Shown: positions 48,101 through 56,099, numbered from the stretch's first letter. The stretch: DNA of 64,000 bases from Ulvibacterium sp965248315 (GCF_965248315.1 NZ_CBDFIX010000002.1:1674001-1738000), one strand, 5' to 3'. The notes: generated by a model not told the origin, from the letters alone. Numbers and translations are program-made.

Positions 48101-48210
48101 ACGGTTACCGTAAAATTATTGGGATCGCATTGTGCCTGGGCCATTTGAGAGCCCAAAACCCATAGTAGCGTTAAAAGAAGTACGGTTTTAAAATGTACTG
48201 TTTTTCTCAT
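42145..48210 (-). CDS. Giant type B T9SS surface adhesin (SprB-like)
   Basis: A 2021-residue secreted protein. The ATG at 48210 begins a signal peptide (MRKTVHFKTVLLLTLLWVLG); the frame extends upstream to 48288 but that adds no signal. The body is a long series of Ig-like beta domains, five of which are HYR-like units near the C-terminus (VETLPIDLTAECN, TATDNCGSA, TWTATDECG). It ends with a gliding-motility-associated type B sorting domain (about the last 100 residues: VRIYNAVSANNN, VEIFNRWGVKVFETNGYDN, TYFYIVQY). Cysteine-poor repeats and Asp/Thr richness fit a calcium-binding adhesin. First gene of a four-gene leftward operon. Confidence 0.93.
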   Translation of the reverse strand: MRKTVHFKTVLLLTLLWVLGSQMAQAQCDPNNFTVTVTEGTCPNDGNIAVTLPGGSPCVGWQAILTNPGGLETVLNIPDTGGPVDFSNLAVGSYMVRLVNGASVIQSPDNPIAVTSTYQAMNITSINTAPSCPGGTDATLTIDINSGGNGPFEYTVTPPAPGIPQTFGPTPNRSHTFSGLNGGETVSFEVTDLGCSVSQTQNPVIADNTALVSEYRNATFQRKCSPDCGAYDVTFFTTVHSTNGVTTIQQPGNATISINGGIPQDLTLENVNGSSISFTYPPGLDENIPYMVTFNDGCNTFGTTKTTLPVDDTLLTIDQEIAIAPDCSPIHTVDAISLTADGLDVYNMFCTTNNVTIEQEIPTGSNVWVNIPLVGGSPDPLNNNFFDYYTLPGEGSYRITGIDDCHSTSVEFNTLTPTNPLDAVRIRSSLSILEDTGAIVIDRVPGQPSSGVVPETTYTIRPVPFQSSITINPTQPFNLGGPYTLNFPLAYTTTINRSIIGDLPPGEYEITVTDICGNLAVKSYTIVNTAQYNPEITAFSGCANSGRIEYDMNTIHVANSIGSNTVNTTVELWTDDGSGNPGTLLTDDIPEGGLAGTFNNLTAGDYVIRFSNINFQSTNANEVFSAVTGNNNDREYWTAVTIAPFQSIAAATAGAFCDFTDPSTGIIFTEITGGTPTYPINYELFATSDLLNPVMTHVETDPTITSHLFENVTAGDYLVRITTPCDGVDLNVNLTLAPIATTITADNNPICAPGGNVELSINLPTSIFDITWTDNLGNTVGLGTPVTVTPNATTTYTASYAIKPAFCPTAPINTNDITITVHPDVVQVGTETSSCNLLGTEYTLVVEIAGTGPYNVTGTGAPGIFAGNTWTSDPIPAGTDYSLDFTDANSCNTLSVAGTAPNCCVFDLNLTTSNIDLCLNPGPYSTTIANTTLGLTYEVRDQNGISFIPALTGIGNGGDLSINIPPLNVPPGGTDYPVFVTNGIPGCNSVLVDPVSFIDGNPDTLLNVTGDTVCEGDAATVTISNSQVGINYQILQSGAPLSPAVTGAGTGGDLLLTIPAGHPQLATGIFSVEASSPGCSTVTMNQAPLITVNALPTLSISSPATCSPDLTTYSLDVTVSTGTISSTSGNVTNTSGNTWSITGVTAGTNIILTLTDANSCISTLNITAPDCSCPVVNAPVSNGDQSYCIGSTIPALTAVVNPGETIDWYNAPMGGTPLLSGNTTYTPTIPGTYYAETRDTVNSCTSTTRTPIQLTENALPIVTFNDPANICLNASVLDLTAFATPLGGNFSGPGVTGNNFNPTIAGTGTHILTYVFTDVNGCTSSDTAQISVNALLAQTGTETTSCALDGQSYILTVALNGTAPYNVTGIGTPGTFAGNIWTSEPIPAGTNYSVDFTDVNGCNTVTVADVAPVCCVFEVTCPTFPATTVECYEDIPTAATLTEAEFEALGNADGIIGNFPCGIIEITAANGPDTGNCNVTVTRTYTVTEYEDTNGNGIRDLGENSVLNTADCTQNITVQDTTNPVFVETLPIDLTAECNAVPAPETLTATDNCGSAIVTFVETRTDGSCVSDYSLERTWTATDECGLTTTHTQTITVQDTTDPVFVETLPIDLTAECNAVPAPETLTATDNCGSAIVTFVETRTDGSCVSDYSLERIWTATDECGLTTTHTQTITVQDTTDPVFVETLPIDLTVECNAVPTPETLTATDNCGSAIVTFVETRTDGSCVSDYSLERTWTATDECGLTTTHTQTIAVQDTTDPVFVETLPTDFTMECNSELPIAEILTATDNCGAATVAYSEEILNSGCAGNYTVLRTWEATDACGNETVHEQMITVEDTSAPAFVEALPQDGFAECDAIPEAVVLTATDNCGTATVDFTETEVPGNCTSEYSIVRTWTATDDCGNETSHTQTVQLTCPVRIYNAVSANNNLQNDIFLLEGIDCFPNNQVEIFNRWGVKVFETNGYDNQNKVFKGYSEGRLTVAPNKKLPTGTYFYIVQYESPNNGESQTIQRSGYLYLTSDN
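42472..43659 (-). repeat. Tandem 237-bp repeats in the adhesin gene
   Basis: Five consecutive 79-80 codon units. The first three (43423-43659, 43186-43422, 42949-43185) are exactly 237 bp each and nearly identical at the DNA level, differing by a handful of bases. The last two (42709-42948 and about 42472-42708) are diverged. Near identity including silent positions implies recent duplication or gene conversion and makes copy-number variation likely. Confidence 0.95.
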
Positions 48211-48674
48211 GATAGGATTACTTAGGGTGAAGTTGGTTTTTCGTAGGTTAAAGCATATGGACTGGGATGTTTTACTATGGCAACTCAAGCGATACTTGAT
48301 TTTTTGCCAAAACCCAAGACGGGTTCAAAATTATCGCTGAGAACGCCCATAAAAAGGTCTCATCTAATAAGCGGTTCATTTCGTTTGATAATAGGTAGCT
48401 GTACCTTTTTTTCGGTAAAAGCGGCTTTTTCACCGGGATTTATCGTCCGATTAAAACCAAAATTTTAGCACCATAGTGCTATTATAAAAATGTAATTAAC
48501 TGTTTTGTAAATACTTATGGATTATTGACAACCTAAAAACGTAGCTGAGGAAACATCTGGCTTAAGGGTAGGGAAATCCCTATTTACATTTTAAGAGTTA
48601 CGTAATCCAGAATTAGGTGTCTAAGAGTGTAATTGGAATATCAAGATGCTAGTAAAGCTTGGTATTTAAATACA
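48211..48674. other. Divergent intergenic region upstream of the adhesin operon
   Basis: This 464-base gap has no convincing gene; a 63-codon frame at 48277-48468 has no coding character. On the minus strand CAAAATTA at 48326-48333 matches the -7 element TAnnTTTG, but no good -33 element is present, so the adhesin promoter is tentative. A short hairpin (AGCAC/GTGCT) lies near 48467-48480. Confidence 0.5.
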
Positions 48675-48833
48675 ATGCTTATGGAAAATCAAATAGTAGT
48701 AATGACTTTTGGAGCCGGCAGTATTATAATTTTTTTAGTCGCCATATGTATCATTTACTTCTCAAGGATAAAAAAAGGATTCTTTGTAATATCCGAATTC
48801 GGCATGAGGAATAAAACAATTGTCCAAAGATGA
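48675..48833 (+). CDS. Single-helix small membrane protein
   Basis: A 52-residue peptide whose core is one membrane helix (GAGSIIIFLVAICIIYF) followed by a basic tail (SRIKKGF). An ATG two codons later (48681) is equally possible. The stop overlaps the next start (ATGA at 48830-48833), so the two are coupled. Function unknown; existence rests mainly on this coupling. Confidence 0.5.
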   Translation: MLMENQIVVMTFGAGSIIIFLVAICIIYFSRIKKGFFVISEFGMRNKTIVQR

Positions 48834-49261
48834 ACGAACTTAAATATTATGTAGGTACCAGGCTGAGGTTCGTTATTCACAGAGAAGGTGATCGTATTGA
48901 GGAAGACAAAATGTTTACTGGGATTCACTTTTCAGAATCTACCACCACCATATGGTTTGGCGAAATAGGATATAGTAACGAATACTTTGATTTTAAACCT
49001 ATTCTAAAACCTTTGAATGTACTAAAGTATAACCTTAAGGGTTTGGAAAAAGTAGGAAAGGAACTTACTTTTTTTTCAGCAAATGAATTGGTCGAAAATT
49101 TATGGGCCATTGCCAATGGCGATATTAAGGACTGGCGATGTTTTCGGTCCGACGCACTCTTTTTCCTAATAGAACGGCAATATGATGTCTTTGGCCTGAT
49201 AGACAAAAGATCGGCCATAAAAAGTATGGAATTGGAGAATAGGAATTGGGAACATTCATAA
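48830..49261 (+). CDS. Unknown soluble protein coupled to a small membrane protein
   Basis: A 143-residue protein I do not recognise. It has no signal peptide or membrane helix and is rich in Phe, Trp and charged residues (TIWFGEIGYSNEYFDFKPIL, then WRCFRSDALFFLIERQYD). It overlaps the preceding 52-residue membrane peptide by 4 bases. The pair lies between the adhesin operon and the antiporter, in an area without conserved neighbours. Confidence 0.65.
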   Translation: MNELKYYVGTRLRFVIHREGDRIEEDKMFTGIHFSESTTTIWFGEIGYSNEYFDFKPILKPLNVLKYNLKGLEKVGKELTFFSANELVENLWAIANGDIKDWRCFRSDALFFLIERQYDVFGLIDKRSAIKSMELENRNWEHS

Positions 49262-49602
49262 ATAGGTGAAAGACTATTGTTCTTTCCCACGGTAACCCCT
49301 AAAGTTTTCCAGTATCATGATGTATTCATGAATACCCTTAAAAAGGAATAGTGAAATTTAGGAGGCAAAGAATTCCATGGAATTTTTAGTAAAACACTGT
49401 ATGGGAAGAAGGAAGTATATATTCATCTCTGCCATAAAATTACCATTTATCGTTAGAAATGAACTGATCGTACATATTTCCGCAACTGATTTCTTATAAT
49501 TTGTATATTGTTGCTGAATTTGGGTCGGACCCTAGGTGTTTGACCATAGGACCATCCCAATTCAATGCCCCACAATTTTAGTGCACATTTTAGCTATAGC
49601 AG
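49262..49602. other. Intergenic region with no recognised feature
   Basis: A 341-base stretch without a convincing open frame, RNA gene, terminator or consensus promoter on either strand. Confidence 0.5.
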
Positions 49603-49947
49603 ATGAAGTTAACCGTAAAAAACTTAAAGGTTATTCTTGTCCTTGTCATTCTTGGCTTTGGTTTAGGAATCTACCTGCAAGACTTGGAACATCGTAAAAG
49701 TACCGCGCATGCTTGGAAGGCAAATCGCTATAACCTATCCCGTTTCAATAAAATTACCGAGTACAACAAAAAAATGACTTCCAGGAATTGGAGACGGATG
49801 AAGGATAGTATCGCTTTACAGTTGGATACCCTGATGATTTTGAAATTTAGGCGTGAGGTAGACAGCCTTAATGCACTGGATGGGCAAAATACCAATATTC
49901 AACGTGCAGGAAGCTCCATTGCCAATTCCTTATTATCCAACAAATAG
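49603..49947 (+). CDS. Small unknown protein with one N-terminal membrane helix
   Basis: A 114-residue protein with a helix at about residues 8-25 (LKVILVLVILGFGLGIYL) that may be a signal anchor, followed by a basic, helical, mainly polar remainder (NKITEYNKKMTSRNWRRMKD) and a Ser/Asn-rich end. No family recognised. It probably sits in the inner membrane with the charged part on one side. Confidence 0.6.
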   Translation: MKLTVKNLKVILVLVILGFGLGIYLQDLEHRKSTAHAWKANRYNLSRFNKITEYNKKMTSRNWRRMKDSIALQLDTLMILKFRREVDSLNALDGQNTNIQRAGSSIANSLLSNK

Positions 49948-50038
49948 ATACTGGACTCTTTTGCAGTGATTATCTTTAGGAGTCCTCGGAATGCCTTGAG
50001 TGGATTCAAACTAATGCAGATTCGATCGTTCAATAGTA

Positions 50039-51337
50039 TCATATTTCAGGCTGTTCTCCCCTAATTTCATTGTCGTTTTCCGTTTCTCCCGGTCCGGATT
50101 TTTCCTCATAGATCGTTTTGTATTCTTCGCCAATTTGATCCACTAAGGTATTTACCTTGCTTTTGTCCTTTATCATGGCCCAGGTCATGATCAGACTGGT
50201 ACCTATGATTACGAACAGTAGAATTCCGGGCTCAAAAGTAGCTACTTGAGCTTCTGTCGGAATAGCAAAAAATAGCAGTACCGTTATCAATCCACGAGGG
50301 GCGATGAACAATTGAGGTAAGATATCACTTCCTATAAAAGTTCGTAAGATTACAAACCGAATCACATAAATGGACACAATGAGGAGAAGGCTTATCAAGG
50401 CTACGCTCAAACTAAAGAGAGATGCTATGGCGATGGTCAGCCCAAAAATCACAAAGAAAAAAGTACGTACCACAAAAGCGGTCTCCAAGGTAACGATATG
50501 GAGCTCATGATAGATGCGATGCGCTTTTTCATATTCCAAAAAATGGGCCAACTTCCCGGCAAAGAATAACTTCATATTGGCGATTACCAAACCGAATATG
50601 AGAATTATCAACAGCGAGGAAAGATGTAATTGCTTGCCAATGGCATAGAGCAATAAGAGTACAGCTATCAAAAGAAATAATTTGGCCTGACTCTTTATTT
50701 GCTGGAATATGAGAATAATAGCATAGCTGGCAACCAAAGAAAGCACTATGGTGAGTACAATGTTCACTGCAAAGCCAACTGCACCGGAGTCTTCCGCTGG
50801 GTTTAGCCCGCCTACCAAAAAATAGAACATCATAATGCCCATAATATCGGAGAACGTGCTCTCGTATATATGGAACTCTTTTTTGTGTTCCGCTAATCCG
50901 CTTACGCTTGGAATAATAATGGCACTGGAAAGAATGGACAAGGGTGTGGCATACAGCCAAGCGGACTGCATGGTCATCTCCGGGACAAACTGGAAGAGTA
51001 TCAATGCCGCTACCCACGCAGATCCTATAAGGCCTACAAGGGCAATGGCCATAGATTTGAGTATGGGCACCAGTTTTTCCTTTTTCAGTTCCAATTCCAA
51101 GGCCGCCTCCAGGACGATCATGATAAGTCCAATGATACCCAATACCTCAAGGGCCGGAAAAAAGTCCACCTTCTCGGAAGTCATATATTTTAGGACAAAT
51201 TGGAGTACCACGCCCAAGATGATCAACAGCAATACCGAAGGTATGTTGGTACGTTTGGCAATACCGTTGAACAAGAAGGATAAAATAAGAATGACCGATG
51301 CCTCGATGATAAGGTTATAGGATGAAAATACGTCCAT
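50039..51337 (-). CDS. Cation/proton antiporter, CPA1/NhaP type
   Basis: A 432-residue inner-membrane antiporter with about 12-13 membrane helices (Na_H_Exchanger fold). The early helices read SLFNGIAKRTNIPSVLLLIILG-like family sequence (the NIPSVLLLIILG motif at about 30-41), and a mid-protein acidic segment STFSDIMGIMMFYFLVGG contains the helix-5 aspartate expected for ion exchange. A hydrophilic tail (about 395-432) lacks a TrkA domain. Ion specificity is unknown. It stands alone and diverges from rimP. Confidence 0.88.
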   Translation of the reverse strand: MDVFSSYNLIIEASVILILSFLFNGIAKRTNIPSVLLLIILGVVLQFVLKYMTSEKVDFFPALEVLGIIGLIMIVLEAALELELKKEKLVPILKSMAIALVGLIGSAWVAALILFQFVPEMTMQSAWLYATPLSILSSAIIIPSVSGLAEHKKEFHIYESTFSDIMGIMMFYFLVGGLNPAEDSGAVGFAVNIVLTIVLSLVASYAIILIFQQIKSQAKLFLLIAVLLLLYAIGKQLHLSSLLIILIFGLVIANMKLFFAGKLAHFLEYEKAHRIYHELHIVTLETAFVVRTFFFVIFGLTIAIASLFSLSVALISLLLIVSIYVIRFVILRTFIGSDILPQLFIAPRGLITVLLFFAIPTEAQVATFEPGILLFVIIGTSLIMTWAMIKDKSKVNTLVDQIGEEYKTIYEEKSGPGETENDNEIRGEQPEI

Positions 51338-51439
51338 ATGGTTGGGTTGTTTTTTGGTCTATTTCCCTAAAATAGAGTATAATTTTTAATTCATGTCCGC
51401 CCTGTTGATTTTATTCAAGGATTAGTTTTTAGCTTGGAT

Positions 51440-51468
51440 ATTGAAAGTCGGAAAAATTTGTATATTTG
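51440..51468 (+). promoter_or_regulatory. Likely promoter of rimP-nusA-infB
   Basis: TATATTTG (51461-51468) fully matches the -7 element. An ATTG at 51440-51443 is a partial -33 element with 17 bases between. Transcription would start near 51475, giving a leader of about 150 bases. Confidence 0.55.
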
Positions 51469-51498
51469 CACCACTGAACGGATATAAATGTATTCATG

Positions 51499-51522
51499 AG
51501 GGGACAATTGGTCCTCTTTTTT
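51499..51522 (+). terminator. Attenuator-like terminator in the rimP-nusA-infB leader
   Basis: A 7-bp stem (51499-51505 with 51511-51517, one G-T pair), 5-base loop and six T residues form a rho-independent terminator about 25 bases into the predicted leader and 100 bases before rimP. A three-codon frame (ATG TAT TCA TGA, 51488-51499) ends on its first base. Confidence 0.55.
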
Positions 51523-51624
51523 ATTGCTGAAACTTTGGTTTAGGGGGTTTCTTTTACTTCCGGGTAAACCGATGGGTTAAGGCAAACACCGTTAAAGGAC
51601 GGGTGGGTAGAAAAGTGGTGCAAA

Positions 51625-52086
51625 ATGTTGAAGGATAAAGTAGAGATGCTTTTGAAAGAAGCCTTGGCTAAGGATGAATCCCTTTTTTTGATTGATTTCT
51701 CCATTTCATCGGACAATACGATCAAGGTGGTAATCGATGGAGATAAAGGGGTGTCACTTCAGGATTGTATGAAGGTCAGTAGAGCCATAGAGCACAATCT
51801 GGATCGGGATAAGGAAGATTTTTCGTTGGAAGTGACCTCCTCAGGAGCTGCATCACCCATTCATATGCCAAGACAGTATAAAAAAAACATTGGTAGGAAA
51901 TTAAAAGTGAGAACCCAAGAGGATACCTATGAGGGAAACCTTGTTGAAACTTTGGAAAATGGTATTGTTTTAACATGGAAGGCCCGTGAGCCAAAACCGA
52001 TAGGGAAGGGTAAAATTACGGTCCGGAAAAAAAAGGAAATCAATTTTTCGGAAATAGAGGAAGCAAAAGTTATTTTAAAATTTTAA
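51625..52086 (+). CDS. rimP: Ribosome maturation factor RimP
   Basis: A 153-residue RimP, needed for 30S assembly. The N-terminal alpha/beta domain has the FSLEVTSSGA signature (about 69-78; canonical LEVSSPG), and the C-terminal SH3-like domain follows (KLKVRTQEDTYEGNLVETLE). It is the first gene of the conserved rimP-nusA-infB operon and lies 12 bases from nusA. Confidence 0.95.
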   Translation: MLKDKVEMLLKEALAKDESLFLIDFSISSDNTIKVVIDGDKGVSLQDCMKVSRAIEHNLDRDKEDFSLEVTSSGAASPIHMPRQYKKNIGRKLKVRTQEDTYEGNLVETLENGIVLTWKAREPKPIGKGKITVRKKKEINFSEIEEAKVILKF

Positions 52087-52098
52087 GTGTAGTCAAAA

Positions 52099-53331
52099 AT
52101 GGAAAATATTGCGTTAATAGAATCCTTTTCGGAGTTTAAGGACGATAAATTCATAGACAGGGTAACGCTGATGGCAATCTTAGAGGATGTTTTTAGGAAC
52201 GCCCTAAAGAAAAAATTTGGTTCCGATGATAACTTTGATATTATTATAAACCCGGACAAAGGGGATTTGGAAATCTGGAGAAACCGGATAGTGGTAGAAG
52301 ATGGTGAAGTTGAGGAACCCAATGAGGAAATATCCATTTCCGAGGCAAGAAAAATAGAACCCGATTTTGAAGTCGGCGAGGATGTTTCCGAAGAGGTAAA
52401 GCTTATAGATTTGGGAAGAAGGGCCATTTTGGCATTGCGTCAAAATCTTATCTCAAAGATCCATGAGCATGATAACACTACAATTTATAAGCAATTCAAG
52501 GACCTGGAAGGCGAAATATATACCGCCGAGGTGCACCACATTCGCCACAAGGCCATTATCCTTTTAGACGATGAGGGCAATGAGATTATCCTGCCCAAGG
52601 ATCGTCAGATTCCTTCGGACTTTTTCCGTAAGGGCGATAATGTCCGTGGAATCATTGAAAGTGTGGAACTCAAGGGCAGCAAGCCCACAATAATTATGTC
52701 CAGGACCTCTCCACGCTTTTTGGAGCAGTTGTTCTTTCAGGAAATCCCGGAAGTTTTTGACGGTCTTATTACCATTAAAAAAGCAGTTCGGATTCCTGGG
52801 GAAAAAGCCAAGGTGGCGGTTGATTCCTATGACGATCGTATTGACCCCGTAGGAGCCTGTGTTGGAATGAAGGGTTCACGGATACATGGTATTGTAAGGG
52901 AACTTGGCAATGAAAATATTGATGTGATCAATTGGACCAACAATCCACAGCTTATGGTCACAAGATCTTTAAGCCCGGCAAGAGTTACCTCGGTAAAGCT
53001 CGATGATGAAAAAATGGCGGCACAAGTGTATCTTAGACCAGAAGAAGTCTCCAAGGCCATAGGCCGTGGCGGCCACAATATTCGTTTGGCCGGCCAGTTG
53101 ACCGGTTATGAGATCGATGTGTTCCGCGAAGGAGTGGAGGAAGATGTGGAACTTACCGAATTTTCGGATGAGATAGATGCATGGATTATTGAGGAATTCA
53201 AAAAAATAGGAATGGATACGGCACGGAGCGTACTGGAACAAGATGTGGACGACCTTGTGAAAAGAACCGATCTGGAGGAGGAGACCATTTACGAAGTTGT
53301 ACGAATACTCAAAGAAGAATTGGAAGATTAG
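52099..53331 (+). CDS. nusA: Transcription termination/antitermination factor NusA
   Basis: A 410-residue NusA. It has the N-terminal RNAP-binding domain (1-125), an S1 domain (about 130-200), KH1 (about 250-280; DPVGACVGMKGSRI) and KH2 (about 320-342; AIGRGGHNIRLAG). There are no acidic repeat domains after KH2, the usual Bacteroidota form. NusA controls pausing and intrinsic termination, so it could act on the hairpin in its own leader. Confidence 0.97.
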   Translation: MENIALIESFSEFKDDKFIDRVTLMAILEDVFRNALKKKFGSDDNFDIIINPDKGDLEIWRNRIVVEDGEVEEPNEEISISEARKIEPDFEVGEDVSEEVKLIDLGRRAILALRQNLISKIHEHDNTTIYKQFKDLEGEIYTAEVHHIRHKAIILLDDEGNEIILPKDRQIPSDFFRKGDNVRGIIESVELKGSKPTIIMSRTSPRFLEQLFFQEIPEVFDGLITIKKAVRIPGEKAKVAVDSYDDRIDPVGACVGMKGSRIHGIVRELGNENIDVINWTNNPQLMVTRSLSPARVTSVKLDDEKMAAQVYLRPEEVSKAIGRGGHNIRLAGQLTGYEIDVFREGVEEDVELTEFSDEIDAWIIEEFKKIGMDTARSVLEQDVDDLVKRTDLEEETIYEVVRILKEELED

Positions 53332-53373
53332 CTATATATTAGCAACGATTTAAAGAAATAGGAATTAGTATTT

Positions 53374-56049
53374 ATGGCAGACAATGCAAACATAAGGCTT
53401 AATAAGGTTCTTAGGGAGCTCAACATTTCTTTGGATAGAGCAGTGGACTTTTTAACATCCAAAGGGCATGAAGTAGATGCCCGTCCCACTACCAAGATAT
53501 CCAATGAAGTGTACCAAGTACTTTTGGATGAGTTTCAGACGGATATGAGCAAAAAGGTTGCGTCCAAGGAAGTAGGGGAGGAGAAAAGAAAGGAAAAAGA
53601 GGCCATAAGGTTGCAATTGGAACAAGAGCAGGAAGAAAGGCGAATTGCCAGGGAGAAGAGGGCGGCCTCATCTGCTGATAATGTGATCAAGGCCAAGGCT
53701 GAGCTTTCCGGTCCCAAGACTGTGGGCAAGATTGATTTAAATCCTAGAAAAAAGACTCCGGCCGCTCCTAAAAAGACAGAAGAAACGGCCAAAGCTGAAG
53801 AACCTGAAGTAAAGGAGACCCCAAAAGCCCCAATAGCTCCTGAAGAAAAACCTAAGCAGGCCGCTGAACCGAATGATGCCGAAAAAGAGAACGAAAAGAT
53901 AACTACCCAATACCAAAAACTTTCCGGACCAAAAATAACCGGTGATAAGATTGACCTTACCAAATTCCAGAAACCGAAGAAAAAGAAAGAGGAGCCAAAG
54001 AGTACCACTACTGGGGGAGATAGGAAAAAGCGAAGAAAGCGCATTGTAAGCAATACCGGTGATGCCAATAAAGGCACAGTGTCACGTGGCAGGGGACCTG
54101 GTGGAAGAAAAGATGTAAAACGCTTTGCTACGAACAAAGTAGAGCCTTCCGAAGAAGATGTTCAAAAACAGGTAAGGGAAACCTTGGAAAAACTTCAAGG
54201 GAAATCCAAAAAGGGTAAAGGGGCCAAATATCGTAGGGACAAAAGAGACCAGCACCGTCAACAAACGGAGAAAGATCTTGAACAGCAAGAACTGGAAAGT
54301 AAGATTTTGAAGGTAACTGAATTTGTTACCGCCAGTGAAGTTGCCACCATGATGGGCGTTTCTACTACTGAAATTATTTCAGCCTGCATGTCGCTTGGAA
54401 TAATGGTCACCATGAACCAACGCTTGGATGCCGAAACACTTTCTATAGTTGCCGATGAATTTGGTTACGAAGTAGAGTTCGTTACTGCTGAAATTGAGGA
54501 GGCCATAGAAGAGGATCAGGATGCACCCGAGGATTTAAAGCCAAGGGCACCTATCGTTACCGTAATGGGTCACGTAGATCATGGTAAAACATCCCTGTTG
54601 GATTATGTTCGAGAGGCCAATGTCATCGCGGGAGAGAGCGGAGGTATTACCCAACATATCGGGGCCTATGGAGTGGAATTGGATGATGGCCAAAGAATAA
54701 CCTTTTTGGATACACCCGGTCACGAAGCCTTTACGGCAATGCGTGCTCGTGGGGCACAAGTAACGGATATTGCGGTTATTGTGATAGCGGCGGATGACGA
54801 TATTATGCCCCAGACCAAGGAAGCTATTAGTCATGCCCAGGCTGCCGCGGTACCACTGGTATTTGCCATTAATAAAATAGATAGGCCAACGGCCAATCCG
54901 GACAAGATCAAGGAAGGGCTCGCCAATATGAACCTTTTGGTAGAGGACTGGGGTGGAAAAATACAATCCCACGATATTTCGGCCAAAACGGGCGATGGGG
55001 TAAAAGAACTATTGGAAAAGGTTCTGCTGGAAGCAGAATTACTGGAATTAAAGGCCAACCCTAGTAAAAATGCTTCAGGTACTGTTGTTGAAGCCTTTTT
55101 GGACAAAGGGCGCGGATACGTATCCACTATTTTGGTGCAGGCCGGAACCTTGCGAATAGGAGATTATGTATTGGCCGGTACCCATAGCGGAAAGGTCAAG
55201 GCTATGTACGATGAACGAGGGAAAGAAATAAAAAAGGCCGGTCCGGCTACGCCCATTTCAATATTGGGATTGGACGGGGCGCCTCAAGCGGGGGATAAAT
55301 TCAACGTCATGGAAGATGAACGTGAGGCCAAACAGATTGCAACGAAAAGATCTCAATTGTTACGTGAGCAATCCGTTAGGACGCAACGTCATATCACGTT
55401 AGATGAAATCGGAAGGAGAATTGCCCTTGGGGATTTCAAGGAATTGAACATCATACTTAAGGGAGATGTGGATGGTTCAGTCGAAGCTTTGGTAGATTCC
55501 TTCCAAAAGCTCTCTACAGATGAGATTCAGGTGAATATTATTCACAAGGGGGTAGGTGCCATAACGGAATCCGACGTGCTCTTAGCTTCAGCTTCGGATG
55601 CAATAATTATTGGCTTTAATGTTAGGCCTATGGGCAATGCCCGGGAAATTGCGGAAAAGGAAGAAATCGATATCCGTATGTATTCTATAATCTATGATGC
55701 CATCAATGACCTTAAGGATGCCATGGAAGGAATGCTTTCTCCCGAGATAAAGGAGGAAATTACGGGTACAGCTGAAATTAGGGAAACCTTTAAGATTTCC
55801 AAGGTAGGTACCATCGCAGGATGTATGGTAACCAGTGGAAAGATATTCCGAAATTCCAATATTCGACTTATTCGCGATGGTGTGGTTATCTATACCGGTG
55901 AATTGTCATCCCTAAAACGATTCAAGGATGATGTTAAGGAAGTAGCCAAAGGTTATGATTGCGGTCTTCAGGTTAAGAATTATAATGATATTAAGGAGAG
56001 CGATATCGTTGAGGCGTTCCAAGAGGTGGCCGTGAAGAAAAAATTGTGA
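53374..56049 (+). CDS. infB: Translation initiation factor IF-2
   Basis: An 891-residue IF-2, the GTPase that delivers initiator tRNA. After a long charged low-complexity region (about 55-310, Lys/Glu/Pro-rich) come the IF2 N-domain (about 310-380) and the G domain (about 395-560) with GHVDHGKT (G1, about 399-406), DTPGHE (G3, about 446-451) and NKID (G4, about 500). Domains II to IV complete it, ending AVKKKL. Starts 43 bases after nusA. Shares its terminator with the convergent SPOR gene. Confidence 0.97.
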   Translation: MADNANIRLNKVLRELNISLDRAVDFLTSKGHEVDARPTTKISNEVYQVLLDEFQTDMSKKVASKEVGEEKRKEKEAIRLQLEQEQEERRIAREKRAASSADNVIKAKAELSGPKTVGKIDLNPRKKTPAAPKKTEETAKAEEPEVKETPKAPIAPEEKPKQAAEPNDAEKENEKITTQYQKLSGPKITGDKIDLTKFQKPKKKKEEPKSTTTGGDRKKRRKRIVSNTGDANKGTVSRGRGPGGRKDVKRFATNKVEPSEEDVQKQVRETLEKLQGKSKKGKGAKYRRDKRDQHRQQTEKDLEQQELESKILKVTEFVTASEVATMMGVSTTEIISACMSLGIMVTMNQRLDAETLSIVADEFGYEVEFVTAEIEEAIEEDQDAPEDLKPRAPIVTVMGHVDHGKTSLLDYVREANVIAGESGGITQHIGAYGVELDDGQRITFLDTPGHEAFTAMRARGAQVTDIAVIVIAADDDIMPQTKEAISHAQAAAVPLVFAINKIDRPTANPDKIKEGLANMNLLVEDWGGKIQSHDISAKTGDGVKELLEKVLLEAELLELKANPSKNASGTVVEAFLDKGRGYVSTILVQAGTLRIGDYVLAGTHSGKVKAMYDERGKEIKKAGPATPISILGLDGAPQAGDKFNVMEDEREAKQIATKRSQLLREQSVRTQRHITLDEIGRRIALGDFKELNIILKGDVDGSVEALVDSFQKLSTDEIQVNIIHKGVGAITESDVLLASASDAIIIGFNVRPMGNAREIAEKEEIDIRMYSIIYDAINDLKDAMEGMLSPEIKEEITGTAEIRETFKISKVGTIAGCMVTSGKIFRNSNIRLIRDGVVIYTGELSSLKRFKDDVKEVAKGYDCGLQVKNYNDIKESDIVEAFQEVAVKKKL

Positions 56050-56070
56050 TAGGTACAATTTAACAGAAAG

Positions 56071-56099
56071 AAAAAATCGACCAATTAGGTCGATTTTTT
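56071..56099. terminator. Bidirectional terminator between infB and the SPOR gene
   Basis: A 12-bp stem, AAAAAATCGACC (56071-56082) with GGTCGATTTTTT (56088-56099), loop AATTA. The A and T runs serve both strands. The SPOR stop codon (56085-56087 on the minus strand) lies in the loop. Confidence 0.9.

Noticed and set aside
48277..48468. 63-codon frame in the gap before the adhesin
   Set aside because: No coding character, no recognised motif, and it lies in the likely adhesin promoter region.
53535..54137. 200-codon minus-strand frame inside infB
   Set aside because: It lies opposite the low-complexity Lys/Glu region of IF-2; its Phe/Ser-rich product has no recognisable domain.
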